This document shows, in pieces, positions 17,999 through 26,870 of a DNA stretch of 64,000 bases. The stretch covers positions 281,124 through 345,123 of the forward strand of contig NZ_VBRY01000002.1 of the NCBI RefSeq assembly GCF_005818865.1. Reading direction: 5' to 3'. A model generated the notes under the pieces. That model did not search any database, had not been told where the DNA came from, and saw only the letters and a program-made list of their open reading frames with translations. Each line of letters opens with the position of its first letter. The first letter of the stretch is position 1. The stretch comes from Mariprofundus erugo. GTDB lineage: Bacteria; Pseudomonadota; Zetaproteobacteria; Mariprofundales; Mariprofundaceae. The translations under genes and the position numbers were made by a program.

Positions 17999-20329
17999 AT
18001 GGCTAAGTACGATTTCACGAACTCCCTTTCCCCTTTGGATTTCGAGCTCCTGTCAAAAGATCTATTGGAGGCGGAGCTAGGTATAAGTTTGGAGAATTTC
18101 AGCGAAGGAAGAGATAAAGGAATTGACCTTCGATATGCGCCAGTCAGCGGGTCTGGTTCACCTTTGAATGGGACAGATAACAGTCAGCAGTCAACAATTG
18201 TACAGTGCAAACGATATTCAAAGTTTTCAGATCTCAAAGCATCGTTGAAACGTTCTGAAGTCGATAAAGTAAGAAAACTGAATCCAGACAGATACATTCT
18301 GGTGACATCGGTATCCCTTTCTCCTCAACAGGTTGATGAACTCCAAGCGCTGCTATTGCCATATGTAAAATCGACTAATGATATTTACGGTCGAGAGCGC
18401 CTGAATTCCATACTTGGCAAACATGGGGAAATTGAGCGACGACATATCAAATTATGGTGCACATCAACCGGCGTTCTGGAGACGCTCATTAATTCAGGTA
18501 CACACGTAGTTTCGCGTGAAGAGGTTGAGCGAACAATCGCGGCAGCAAAACTATATGTGCGTAATCCCAGTTTTGATGAAGCATTAGAGATATTGCACAA
18601 ACATCGTGTCTGTATCATTTCCGGGCAACCTGGGATTGGAAAAACGACGCTAGCCCGAATGCTTCTTCTGTACTTTCAGGACAAAAAATTCGATGTGGTG
18701 AAGATTGAGAGTGATATATCCGAGGCACGTGCTGTTAGCTATCACAACAGGCCTAGATTCTATTACTATGATGATTTTTTAGGGCAGACAGCACAGGCCG
18801 ACAAACTGAATAAGAATGAGGATCAAAAGCTGTTGGATTTCATGGCCAGCGTCCGAGATTCCAAAGACTCAGTTATGGTTCTAACTACTAGAGAATACAT
18901 ACTCAATCAGGCCAAACTTCACTATGAAAAGTTGGATAGAGTGGCTTTCGACCACCAAACGTGTGTCATTGATCTGTCTAAATATTCGCGCCGGATTCGG
19001 GCTGAAATATTGTATAATCATATTCACTTTTCAGACCTTCCCCATGAATATCAGGAAGCGTTGATAGCCGAGCGCGCTTATCTCAAGATAATAGACCACA
19101 AGAATTACAATCCTAGATTGATTGAATGCCTGACTTCGCTGACATGGATTGGAAGCACCTCACCAAAAGAATACATCCAATATTTTTTAGGGCACTTGGA
19201 CAATCCATCTGCCATTTGGGAGCACGCATTTAGAAACCAGATATCAGATGCTGCGCGCCATCTCATGTTCGTGCTAACTACGCTTCCAACAAAGGTGGTC
19301 AGAGAACATTTGGAGCATGCATTTGAGGCATTTCACAGCGCCCAATGTTCCCGCTATGGAGTCCCTCATTCGTGTGCTGATTTCAAGAAAGCGCTTAAAG
19401 AATTGGACGGCACGTTTGTGAACACAAGCAGAGATGGAGAGCTATTGTTGGTTGCATTCCAGAACCCATCGATACGTGACTTCATGCAAAACGTTTTGCT
19501 TTCTGGAGAAAGTCTGAAAGAAGTTGTTAGTGCACTTGTGTATTTTGAACAAGCTGAGTGGTTCTCAAAAGTGTTAAATGAAGAAAAAGCACACGTTCCC
19601 ATGTCCCTGCTAAAGAACCATGCGACATCCATTATTGATCGCATGAAGACGCTCTTTAATAGTCCTGGTTGTGGCCCAAGCCTCGGATGGTGGCACACAT
19701 TAAATCCTGCGGTAAATAAGGCTGATCGTCTGGCTCAACTAGTCGAAACACTGAAACACGTTGATGCAGCAAAGCAGGTTCAATTCATAGAGTCTCAGAT
19801 CGAAACTCTGGCTAAACAACTGTTGACGGGAGGCATCACGACAGCTTCATGCATAAGAGCTTCTGAAGCTTTGAGTTCAATGGGCTTTCTCTCAAGCGAA
19901 TATGGTAGAAAGTTTATAACGGCTCTGAAAATTACAGCATTAAATAACCCATCTGATTGCGATGACTTTGAAACTCTTGCAAGCGTGATTGAGAGCTTCC
20001 CTGAAGTCTTTTCTCCCGCAGAGATTGAGACGGTGCAAAGCACCTATCAAGACTTCGCTTATGAATATGCCGATGATTTGGTGAGCGGCAACCTAGGCAT
20101 CGATGACCCGGAGGAACTTCGGCATGAGGCTGGAAAGGTCGAGGAAATTGGAGAATACCTAGGGGTAGATATCTCAGAGGCTAAAGAGATGATCGTAGAT
20201 TTTGCTGCCAAAAAAGAATTTGATGAAACCGATAGCTGGAGTCCTGATGAAGAACCCGTCAATGTCAGAGGTACACAGGATTGCTCAGATAGTGAAATTG
20301 ATTCCCTATTTGGCACATTAAAGGCCTAG
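17999..20329 (+). CDS. STAND NTPase with N-terminal restriction-endonuclease-like domain
   Basis: A 776-residue protein. Residues ~1-135 resemble an Mrr-type PD-(D/E)XK domain: FELLSKDLLEAELG, GRDKGIDLRY (Asp43), then IVQCKRY (Gln69-x-Lys71). Residues ~185-430 form a P-loop NTPase of the STAND class (novel STAND 3 type): Walker A GQPGIGKTT at 209-217, Walker B-like FYYYDDF at 254-260, VMVLTTREYIL as sensor. A helical C-terminus of ~340 residues without a recognised repeat may sense a trigger. By analogy with Avs proteins, a candidate anti-phage sensor-nuclease (inference). The gene is markedly A+T-rich, lies three bases after the DUF1016 fragment and interrupts the B12 operon. Confidence 0.75.
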   Translation: MAKYDFTNSLSPLDFELLSKDLLEAELGISLENFSEGRDKGIDLRYAPVSGSGSPLNGTDNSQQSTIVQCKRYSKFSDLKASLKRSEVDKVRKLNPDRYILVTSVSLSPQQVDELQALLLPYVKSTNDIYGRERLNSILGKHGEIERRHIKLWCTSTGVLETLINSGTHVVSREEVERTIAAAKLYVRNPSFDEALEILHKHRVCIISGQPGIGKTTLARMLLLYFQDKKFDVVKIESDISEARAVSYHNRPRFYYYDDFLGQTAQADKLNKNEDQKLLDFMASVRDSKDSVMVLTTREYILNQAKLHYEKLDRVAFDHQTCVIDLSKYSRRIRAEILYNHIHFSDLPHEYQEALIAERAYLKIIDHKNYNPRLIECLTSLTWIGSTSPKEYIQYFLGHLDNPSAIWEHAFRNQISDAARHLMFVLTTLPTKVVREHLEHAFEAFHSAQCSRYGVPHSCADFKKALKELDGTFVNTSRDGELLLVAFQNPSIRDFMQNVLLSGESLKEVVSALVYFEQAEWFSKVLNEEKAHVPMSLLKNHATSIIDRMKTLFNSPGCGPSLGWWHTLNPAVNKADRLAQLVETLKHVDAAKQVQFIESQIETLAKQLLTGGITTASCIRASEALSSMGFLSSEYGRKFITALKITALNNPSDCDDFETLASVIESFPEVFSPAEIETVQSTYQDFAYEYADDLVSGNLGIDDPEELRHEAGKVEEIGEYLGVDISEAKEMIVDFAAKKEFDETDSWSPDEEPVNVRGTQDCSDSEIDSLFGTLKA

Positions 20330-20467
20330 CTTGGAATGTACGCAGAGCAGTAATGCCTGATCTTGTTTTGTGCAATGAGATTCGTGGTCGATACAAGATG
20401 CAGATACTTCAAACCGATGGGCCAAAATTGGTCGAGCGATTGCAAGTTATGGTGACGAGGAGAAGAG

Positions 20468-22324
20468 ATGACAATCGATGACATGGACGATGAATTGAGC
20501 GAAGCGTTTATGGATGACTTCCAGGATATGCTGTTTGAGGCAGCAAATTTTATCCGCAATTGCGATCCGGATGCGCAGCGGTTTATTGATCTGTTTTCAT
20601 TGCTGGCCAGTGAAGATTTCTTCCCGTTTTTCGAGCGTCTGAATATTGAAAACGCTGCAGAGCTGCGTCGGCTGGCGCGGCTGTTTGCCATTCAGATTTG
20701 GAATGCCACACCATTGCCATCGAACCATTTTCGCCCGTTGCCGTTGCCGGAGCCCAAACGCAATGATCCCTGCCTGTGCGGTTCCGGCAAAAAGCTCAAA
20801 CAGTGTTGCGCGCGCCTGGGGCATGAAGGGATGCCCGGAATTTCCGCCAATCTGATGACCGCGCTGATGCTGGAGGTCGTCACGCAGGCCGAGCTGAAAC
20901 AGGCATGGCAACATCTGCCGCATATGGCGCTGGGCTATATTGCATCATCATGGATGCGTGAAGATGAGGCGATGGCAAACCGCGCATTGATGATGCTCGA
21001 ACCGATTTTTAAACAGGATGATCATCTTCTTGATCATCGCGATGAGGTGGCGCTAGATGCCATGTTCGAACTCTGCAGCCTGCTCGATAAACCGCGCAAA
21101 AAGAGCGCCCTGATCAAACGCTTCATGGCCCATCCGAGCAAGGTGTTGCAGGCAACGGCACTGCACAGACAGTGCACGATACTGGGGGATCAGGGTAAGG
21201 ATGCTGAGGCATGGGCCTATTTTCAGACGGCTCAGAGACTGGATCCCAATAACCCGTCATTGAGTCATCTGGAGTTGCTATTGCTGATGCAACAGGGGAA
21301 AACCGATCAGATGCAGCAACGGGGTAAATACTGGCTCAAACGGCTGGCCGGCATGAACCGGGCCGGCGAACTCGATGAGCTTATTGATCTGATCAAACAA
21401 ATGATCTCCGATTCGCCGACGGCAATGGCCCCGCTGGTGGATCAGCTGAATCCCGGCGCCGGCCGTCTGATTGGCTGGTTGCAAAATGCCATGCGCAATC
21501 CGCCCGCCCTGATGCATAAAACCGTCTGCCACAACGATTTATGCATTGTCGAACCAAAAAACAGGGAAGCAGGTACACTGTTACGGCAGTGGGAACAGCT
21601 GGTATTGAGCCACGAAGATTTATGGCAACAGCCCGGACCATGGCTGAAACTGCTGGAACAACATCCGCAACTGGCAGGAAGCATCAATGTCATTGATGAT
21701 CTGATCGGGGCCGTTTATGACCTGGATACCCCCAACCCTCGGGCTGTGTTTCAACCACTGGTAATGCTGGCCATGCTGCAGATCAAGGCGCTGCTGCCGA
21801 TGGTGCCACAACAACCATTTGCGTGGGCTGCCCTGGAGAACCGGCCGGCACTGCGCGTTCTCGGTTTTCTGGCCGACACCATGGAAGAGCTGGATAGCGA
21901 TAAGGAGTCGCTGGAGATACGCGAATGGCTGCTGAGGCTGAATCCCAATGACAATCAGGGCATGCGTTCGCTGGTGATCAATCGCTATCTGCAGCTGGGG
22001 CGCAATCAGGATGCCGTCGAGCTCGCCCGACACTACCCGGAAGATTTCGACGTCAGCATCAATTTTGGCTACGCGCTGGCATTGTTCAGATTGGGAAAGC
22101 GCAGCGAGGCCGACAAACGTCTGATGCAGGCGATCAGGCAATCGCCGCGCATTGTCGATACCTTGCAGCGCACGCGAATGAAGGAGCCCAAACAGCTGCA
22201 TCCGGGATATATCTCGCTCGGCGGCGAAGATGAAGCATGGTACTACCGCGAGCATGCACGCGATTTGTGGCTGGCGACACCCGATGCCATGTCCTGGCTG
22301 AAACAAATCGCCCAACGCAAGTGA
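20468..22324 (+). CDS. SEC-C motif protein with TPR-like helical body
   Basis: The 618-residue protein is acidic at the N-terminus (MTIDDMDDELSEAFMDDF). A SEC-C zinc-binding motif at ~residues 97-116 (KRNDPCLCGSGKKLKQCC) has the C-x-C...C-C pattern used by SecA tails to bind zinc. A long helical region with TPR-like stretches follows (AWAYFQTAQRLDPNNPSLSHLELLL). Proteins of this form are widespread and uncharacterised. Base composition resembles the host genes rather than the STAND gene before it. It directly precedes cobU, 18 bases apart, and a GAGGAGAAGAG ribosome site precedes its ATG. Confidence 0.7.
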   Translation: MTIDDMDDELSEAFMDDFQDMLFEAANFIRNCDPDAQRFIDLFSLLASEDFFPFFERLNIENAAELRRLARLFAIQIWNATPLPSNHFRPLPLPEPKRNDPCLCGSGKKLKQCCARLGHEGMPGISANLMTALMLEVVTQAELKQAWQHLPHMALGYIASSWMREDEAMANRALMMLEPIFKQDDHLLDHRDEVALDAMFELCSLLDKPRKKSALIKRFMAHPSKVLQATALHRQCTILGDQGKDAEAWAYFQTAQRLDPNNPSLSHLELLLLMQQGKTDQMQQRGKYWLKRLAGMNRAGELDELIDLIKQMISDSPTAMAPLVDQLNPGAGRLIGWLQNAMRNPPALMHKTVCHNDLCIVEPKNREAGTLLRQWEQLVLSHEDLWQQPGPWLKLLEQHPQLAGSINVIDDLIGAVYDLDTPNPRAVFQPLVMLAMLQIKALLPMVPQQPFAWAALENRPALRVLGFLADTMEELDSDKESLEIREWLLRLNPNDNQGMRSLVINRYLQLGRNQDAVELARHYPEDFDVSINFGYALALFRLGKRSEADKRLMQAIRQSPRIVDTLQRTRMKEPKQLHPGYISLGGEDEAWYYREHARDLWLATPDAMSWLKQIAQRK

Positions 22325-22342
22325 AATGAGGGATATATCACC

Positions 22343-22867
22343 ATGCCTGTCACACTGATTCTCGGCGGAGCCCGCAGTGGCAAAAGCCGCCGGGCTGAAA
22401 CCATTGCCTTTACCCATAGCGACCACCCGCTTTATATCGCAACCGCACCGTTGATCGAAGGCGATGACGAATGGAGTGCCCGCATCCATCACCACCGTCA
22501 GCAACGCGGCGAACGCTGGCGGGTCATCGAAGAGGAGATCGCCATTGCCGCTGTGCTGGAACAACAGGCCGGTTACGGCTCGACCGTGCTGGTCGATTGC
22601 CTGACCCTGTGGCTTGCCAATCTGCTGCAGGCGGAAATGGACCCTGAGGCAGAAGCCATGCGGCTGTGTCACACGCTGAAACACTGTGAGGGTAATATCA
22701 TTCTGGTCTCCAACGAGGTCGGCATGGGGCTGGTGCCTGAATCGTCGCTCGGGCGCGCCTTCCGTGATGCGCAGGGGCGCTTGAACCAGGCCGTTGCCAT
22801 GGTCGCACAACGTGTGGAGTTTGTCGCAGCGGGACTGCCAATCTGCTTAAAGGGAGAGAAAGAGTGA
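22343..22867 (+). CDS. cobU: Adenosylcobinamide kinase / guanylyltransferase
   Basis: The 174-residue bifunctional enzyme makes GDP-cobinamide for nucleotide-loop assembly. The P-loop GGARSGKSRRAE lies at residues 7-18 and HHHRQQRGERW contains the histidine that carries GMP. VLVDCLTLWLANLL is the Walker B segment and VSNEVGMGLVPES the signature. Its stop overlaps the GTG start of cobT. It resumes the B12 operon after the inserted genes. Confidence 0.95.
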   Translation: MPVTLILGGARSGKSRRAETIAFTHSDHPLYIATAPLIEGDDEWSARIHHHRQQRGERWRVIEEEIAIAAVLEQQAGYGSTVLVDCLTLWLANLLQAEMDPEAEAMRLCHTLKHCEGNIILVSNEVGMGLVPESSLGRAFRDAQGRLNQAVAMVAQRVEFVAAGLPICLKGEKE

Positions 22868-23892
22868 CGATTGCTGTCATCCATGCTGAAAAAGAACAAC
22901 GGGCCCGAGCCCATCAGGATCAACTCACCAAACCACGCGGTGCACTGGGGCGGCTCGAAGATATCGCCTGCTGGTTTGCCGCCCGTCAGGGCAAAGAGCT
23001 GCCTGATCCACTGCAGCCGCATATCGCAGTGTTTGCCGGCGATCACGGCGTTTGCGATGAGGGGGTATCGGCCTATCCATCGGTCGTAACGGGTGAAATG
23101 GTGAAAAACTTTGCCCGCGGTGGGGCCGCAATCAATGTGCTGGCCCGCCAGATCGGGGCCACGCTCGCAGTCGTCGATGTCGGCGTCATGGTCGATCTTT
23201 CCGGGATCGAGGGCATCGAGCACAACAACGTTCGCAGAGGTACAGCTAATCTGCTGCATGAAGCCGCCATGGGGGAAGCCGAGTGTCTGGCCGCCATCCA
23301 CACAGGTCGCAGGATCGCATGCGAAGCAATCGCCAAAGGTGCGAATCTGCTCATTGCAGGCGATATGGGTATTGGTAACACCACGGCATCGGCCTGCCTG
23401 ATTTGCCGGTTTAGCGGCGCAACAGCTGATGCAGTGGTCGGTTTCGGCACAGGCGTTGACAGCCATGGACGCCAGTTGAAGGTGGATATTGTTTCACGCG
23501 CGCTGGCACGCATCGGTAACTGCCCGGATGAAGCGGTACTGCAACAGGTTGGCGGGCTGGAGATTGCCGCTATGGCCGGCTTTTATCTGCAGGCGGCAGA
23601 GGCGGGCGTGCCTGTCGTCGTTGACGGTTTTATTGCTGCGGCTGCGGCACTGGCCGCACGGGTCATGGAGCCACAGGTAACCGGATGGATGCTGGCCAGC
23701 CACGTTTCACGTGAAAATGGTCATCACATCGCACTGAATGCACTGGGGCTTTCACCCATGATCGACTTCGGCATGCGCCTGGGGGAGGGATCCGGTGCAG
23801 CGCTGATCGTACCGCTACTGCAATCGGCCATCGCCCTGCACAACGAAATGGCCACATTTGCAAGCGCCGGGGTCACCGATAAAGATGAGTGA
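22864..23892 (+). CDS. cobT: Nicotinate-nucleotide:dimethylbenzimidazole phosphoribosyltransferase
   Basis: The 342-residue enzyme makes alpha-ribazole phosphate from the dimethylbenzimidazole supplied by BluB. It shows the family blocks LTKPRGALGRLEDIA, AVFAGDHGV, GDMGIGNTTASA and, near the C-terminus, RLGEGSGAAL with the catalytic Glu. The start is GTG, overlapping cobU by GTGA. A parS-like palindrome core (TTTCACGTGAAA) lies within the coding sequence at 23705-23716. The cobC ATG lies inside its last codons. Confidence 0.95.
   Translation: MTIAVIHAEKEQRARAHQDQLTKPRGALGRLEDIACWFAARQGKELPDPLQPHIAVFAGDHGVCDEGVSAYPSVVTGEMVKNFARGGAAINVLARQIGATLAVVDVGVMVDLSGIEGIEHNNVRRGTANLLHEAAMGEAECLAAIHTGRRIACEAIAKGANLLIAGDMGIGNTTASACLICRFSGATADAVVGFGTGVDSHGRQLKVDIVSRALARIGNCPDEAVLQQVGGLEIAAMAGFYLQAAEAGVPVVVDGFIAAAAALAARVMEPQVTGWMLASHVSRENGHHIALNALGLSPMIDFGMRLGEGSGAALIVPLLQSAIALHNEMATFASAGVTDKDE
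23703..23718. promoter_or_regulatory. parS-like palindrome inside cobT
   Basis: The 12-bp core TTTCACGTGAAA and the flanking G match the parS consensus TGTTTCACGTGAAACA; three outer bases differ. Two better sites lie in mnmG and at parA ~33-36 kb away. Chromosomal parS sites are often scattered within tens of kilobases of the origin, so a weak ParB site is possible. The bases are also ordinary codons for HVSRE. Confidence 0.4.
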
Positions 23893-24496
23893 CCCGATTG
23901 TCATTACACTGCTCCGTCATGGCGAGGTGAATGCAAACGGGTGGGCCTTTCGCGGCAGTACCGATGTGCCGCTCTCAACACGCGGCTGGAGCCAGATGAG
24001 AGCTGTAACGAATCATCTGGAGCCAATCGATCGGATTGCCACATCTCCGCTGCAACGCTGCCGCCTGTTTGCCGAAGAGCTGAGCCATCAGCATCAACTC
24101 CCGTTGCTCACACTCACTGACATGGCCGAAATGGACTTTGGTGATTGGGAAAACAGGAGCTTCGATGATATCTGCGGCGAAGAAAAACAGCTGTTACAGC
24201 AGTTCTGGGACTCCCCTGTTGGTATCAGGCCACCCGGCGGGGAGTCATTTGACGAATTCAGCCAGCGCGTCATCGACTGCTGGCATACATGGATTCAAAA
24301 CGATAGTGGAAAAAACCGACTGCTCGTCGCGCATGGCGGCGTCATCCGGGTCTTGCTCGCCCATACACTCGAGATGCCCATGCATGCGCTCTGGCGGCTA
24401 CACCTGCCATATGCCTCATGCAGCCGGATCTCCCTGCTTGACGGGCATCAGCCGAGGTTGCTGTTTATGAACAGGGAGCCCGTGTGCGCGGAGTGA
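23885..24496 (+). CDS. cobC: Alpha-ribazole phosphatase-like histidine phosphatase
   Basis: This 203-residue phosphoglycerate-mutase-type phosphatase has the catalytic LLRHGEVNANG near the N-terminus (His and Arg of RHG), the acid/base region MAEMDFGDWENRSF, PGGESFDEFSQRV, and the second histidine in VAHGGVIRVLLAH. In B12 assembly it removes the phosphate from alpha-ribazole phosphate or adenosylcobalamin phosphate. The ATG at 23885 overlaps the cobT stop; an earlier in-frame TTG would add nine residues without a ribosome site. The position between cobT and cobS supports the assignment. Confidence 0.88.
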   Translation: MSDPIVITLLRHGEVNANGWAFRGSTDVPLSTRGWSQMRAVTNHLEPIDRIATSPLQRCRLFAEELSHQHQLPLLTLTDMAEMDFGDWENRSFDDICGEEKQLLQQFWDSPVGIRPPGGESFDEFSQRVIDCWHTWIQNDSGKNRLLVAHGGVIRVLLAHTLEMPMHALWRLHLPYASCSRISLLDGHQPRLLFMNREPVCAE

Positions 24497-25209
24497 TTCT
24501 TGCCTTTCAGTTTCTGACCCGCCTGCCCACACCGCAACTGGCCGACTTTAAAAAAGAGGAGCTCTCCTCTTCCGCCGTCTGGTTCCCGGTGGTCGGACTC
24601 TGCATCGGCCTGTTCATCATCGGCATCGCCAGCATCGGCCTGCATGCAAATCCGTTGATGGCCGCTCTGCTGGCGGTGCTGTTATGGATTGCCATCACTG
24701 GTGGTCTGCACCTCGATGGCGCAGCCGATCTCGCTGATGGACTGGGAGCTGCACATCGTGACCCGGAGCGCTTGCTGGCCGTCATGAAAGATCCGCACAC
24801 CGGTGCGTTCGGCGTCATGGCGATCGTTTCCATTCTGCTCACCAAACTGATCGCCGTTGCCTGGCTGCTCGAATCACCGGCCGCCAACCTGTGGGCACTG
24901 CTGTTGATACCGGCCTGGGCAAGACTCGGGGCTATCTACTGGTCACAAACGCTGAATCCGCTGGCCCCGGGCAGTGGCGAAACCTTCGTATGGCAGGTCA
25001 ACGCCAACATATACAGAGGCTGGGGCGCGGCTCTTTTCTTCCTGTCGCTGGTTGCTGTCTCACTGCTGTTTGCCCTTATCGCGCTGTGCTCCCTGCTGCT
25101 GTGGCGAAGCTACCTGCAGCGGCGACTGGGAGGGATGAGCGGTGACTGTCTCGGTGCCGGCATCGAATATTGCGAGTGCATGATGCTGCTCGGCCTTGGC
25201 CTGCTCTGA
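24484..25209 (+). CDS. cobS: Adenosylcobinamide-GDP ribazoletransferase (cobalamin synthase)
   Basis: The 241-residue inner-membrane enzyme joins adenosylcobinamide-GDP to alpha-ribazole. It has about six hydrophobic segments. The metal-binding acidic motif is GGLHLDGAADLADGLGA (~residues 77-93), followed by MKDPHTGAFG. The C-terminal region shows GGMSGDCLGA. The start is a GTG 13 bases inside cobC; the stop overlaps the ATG of btuC by one base. Confidence 0.93.
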   Translation: MRGVILAFQFLTRLPTPQLADFKKEELSSSAVWFPVVGLCIGLFIIGIASIGLHANPLMAALLAVLLWIAITGGLHLDGAADLADGLGAAHRDPERLLAVMKDPHTGAFGVMAIVSILLTKLIAVAWLLESPAANLWALLLIPAWARLGAIYWSQTLNPLAPGSGETFVWQVNANIYRGWGAALFFLSLVAVSLLFALIALCSLLLWRSYLQRRLGGMSGDCLGAGIEYCECMMLLGLGLL

Positions 25210-26135
25210 TGCTGCGCTGGGGTGCACTCCTGCTTGCTCTGGCAGCCTGTCTGCTACTGGGGCTGGCCGTCGGTCAGCAGTGGATGAATCCGCTGGATGC
25301 AACAGGACAGGATGCCGTTATTCTTTGGCAACTAAGACTTCCCCGCGTACTGGTTGCTTTTGCCGTAGGCGGGCTGCTGGCACTGGCGGGAGCATGGTTT
25401 CAGGTGTTATTGGGCAACCCGCTGGCTGAACCCTATGTGCTGGGGGTGGCGGGATCGGCCTCTGCCGGAGCCGTCACGGGCTTGATGATCCTGCCTGAAT
25501 CCGCCTGGGCTATGTCGCTCGGCGCTTTTGCCGGTGCCTGGATCGGCATCATTGCCGTCATGCTTTTCTCCCGGCTCGGTGCCAGCCGCATGTTACTGGC
25601 CGGTGTCGTGCTGGCCGCATTCTGGTCGGCAATCCTGGCTCTGCTGCTGGCTCTGTTACCCGAGCAGGGACTGTTTCGTGCCTTCGCCTGGATGATGGGG
25701 GATCTCTCCCACAGTGACGTACCTGTTCCGGTCCTGTTACTGGCATGGGCCATCGCACTCTCATGCGGCCTGATGCTCTCCCGTTCACTGGATAAGCTGC
25801 TGCTTGGCGAACGCCATGCCGAAGCCCTCGGTGTCAACGTGAAGCAGCTGCGTACACGGCTGTTATGGCTTGCCTCTGCCGTCACGGCACTGTCAGTCAC
25901 AGCAGCCGGCACCATCGGCTTTGTCGGCCTGGTGGTTCCGCATTTAATGCGTCTGATTTTCGGCTCACTGCACAAAGCGGTACTGCCTGCCTCAGCGATC
26001 GGCGGCGGCCTGCTATTGTTGCTGGCCGATACCACCGCCCGCACCATCATTGCACCGGCCGAACTGCCGGTCGGCGTACTTACGGCCATCATCGGCGTAC
26101 CGGTATTTCTCCTGCTGCTGTTGAGGCGCGGTTAA
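25209..26135 (+). CDS. btuC: B12 ABC transporter permease
   Basis: This 308-residue FecCD-type permease has 8-10 hydrophobic segments. Signatures are LRLPRVLVAFAVGGLLALAGAWFQ and NPLAEPYVLGVAGSASAG. The cytoplasmic loop GERHAEALGVNV contacts the ATPase, and AAGTIGFVGLVVPHLMRL follows. With BtuD and BtuF it imports corrinoid across the inner membrane. I chose the ATG at 25209, which shares a base with the cobS stop; an in-frame GTG/ATG extension into cobS would be non-hydrophobic. It abuts btuD directly (TAAATG). Confidence 0.9.
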   Translation: MLRWGALLLALAACLLLGLAVGQQWMNPLDATGQDAVILWQLRLPRVLVAFAVGGLLALAGAWFQVLLGNPLAEPYVLGVAGSASAGAVTGLMILPESAWAMSLGAFAGAWIGIIAVMLFSRLGASRMLLAGVVLAAFWSAILALLLALLPEQGLFRAFAWMMGDLSHSDVPVPVLLLAWAIALSCGLMLSRSLDKLLLGERHAEALGVNVKQLRTRLLWLASAVTALSVTAAGTIGFVGLVVPHLMRLIFGSLHKAVLPASAIGGGLLLLLADTTARTIIAPAELPVGVLTAIIGVPVFLLLLLRRG

Positions 26136-26870
26136 ATGTCCGCACGCATGCAACTGACAGATGTATCGATCCGACGTGGTGACAGAGTCCTGCTCTCTCA
26201 GCTGAGCTGTGAACTTCATGCCGGTGAGATCACGGTCGTGCTCGGCCCCAACGGGGCAGGAAAATCGAGTCTGCTACTGGCCATAGCACGGCTGATTGAG
26301 GCCAGCGGCTCCATCACGCTGGCAGGTCGTCCGCTGGCAAACTTCAGCCGGCATGAACTGACCGGACAAATCTCATGGCAGGGCGAGCTGCCACCCACCG
26401 AGTTCGGGTTGACGGTTCAGCAGCGCCTTGAGCTGGCTGGCACCGATGCGAAAGATGAGATCGAGAGTGTCGCGACCGGCATGGATATCAACCATCTGTT
26501 ATCCCGCCCGCTCGGTCAGCTCTCCAGTGGCGAGCGCCAGCGCACCGAACTTGCAGCCCTGATGTTGCGCGACACACCACTCTGGTTACTGGATGAACCC
26601 ACCGCCCACCTTGACCTCAAACACCAGATTCAGTGTATCGAGATGCTAAAGTCACAACGCGACAAGGGTCGCACCATAATCACGGTATTGCATGATTTGC
26701 AGCAGGCGATGGCTATTGCTGACCACTTGATCCTGATAGATGGCCGTGGCGGAGCCGAACATGGTGAGGCCGCCGGGCTGTTTGATCCGGCCCGAATGAC
26801 AGCACTGTTTAGCGCATCACTCAGACAACAGGGAGCACTGCTTGTCCCTGATTACGGGGAGAAAACATGA
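26136..26870 (+). CDS. btuD: B12 ABC transporter ATPase
   Basis: This 244-residue ABC ATPase of the FecE/BtuD class has Walker A GPNGAGKSS, a Q-loop region ISWQGE, the signature LSSGERQR, Walker B LWLLDEPT, a D-loop and the switch histidine in VLHDLQQA. It powers BtuC. Its stop overlaps the ATG of cobO (ATGA). Confidence 0.92.
   Translation: MSARMQLTDVSIRRGDRVLLSQLSCELHAGEITVVLGPNGAGKSSLLLAIARLIEASGSITLAGRPLANFSRHELTGQISWQGELPPTEFGLTVQQRLELAGTDAKDEIESVATGMDINHLLSRPLGQLSSGERQRTELAALMLRDTPLWLLDEPTAHLDLKHQIQCIEMLKSQRDKGRTIITVLHDLQQAMAIADHLILIDGRGGAEHGEAAGLFDPARMTALFSASLRQQGALLVPDYGEKT

Noticed and set aside
16561..20329. A complete restriction-modification system
   Set aside because: No methyltransferase or specificity gene is present; only nuclease-like domains are seen.
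20353..20481. 42-codon frame between the STAND and SEC-C genes
   Set aside because: No convincing ribosome site, no known family, and it overlaps the next gene's start.
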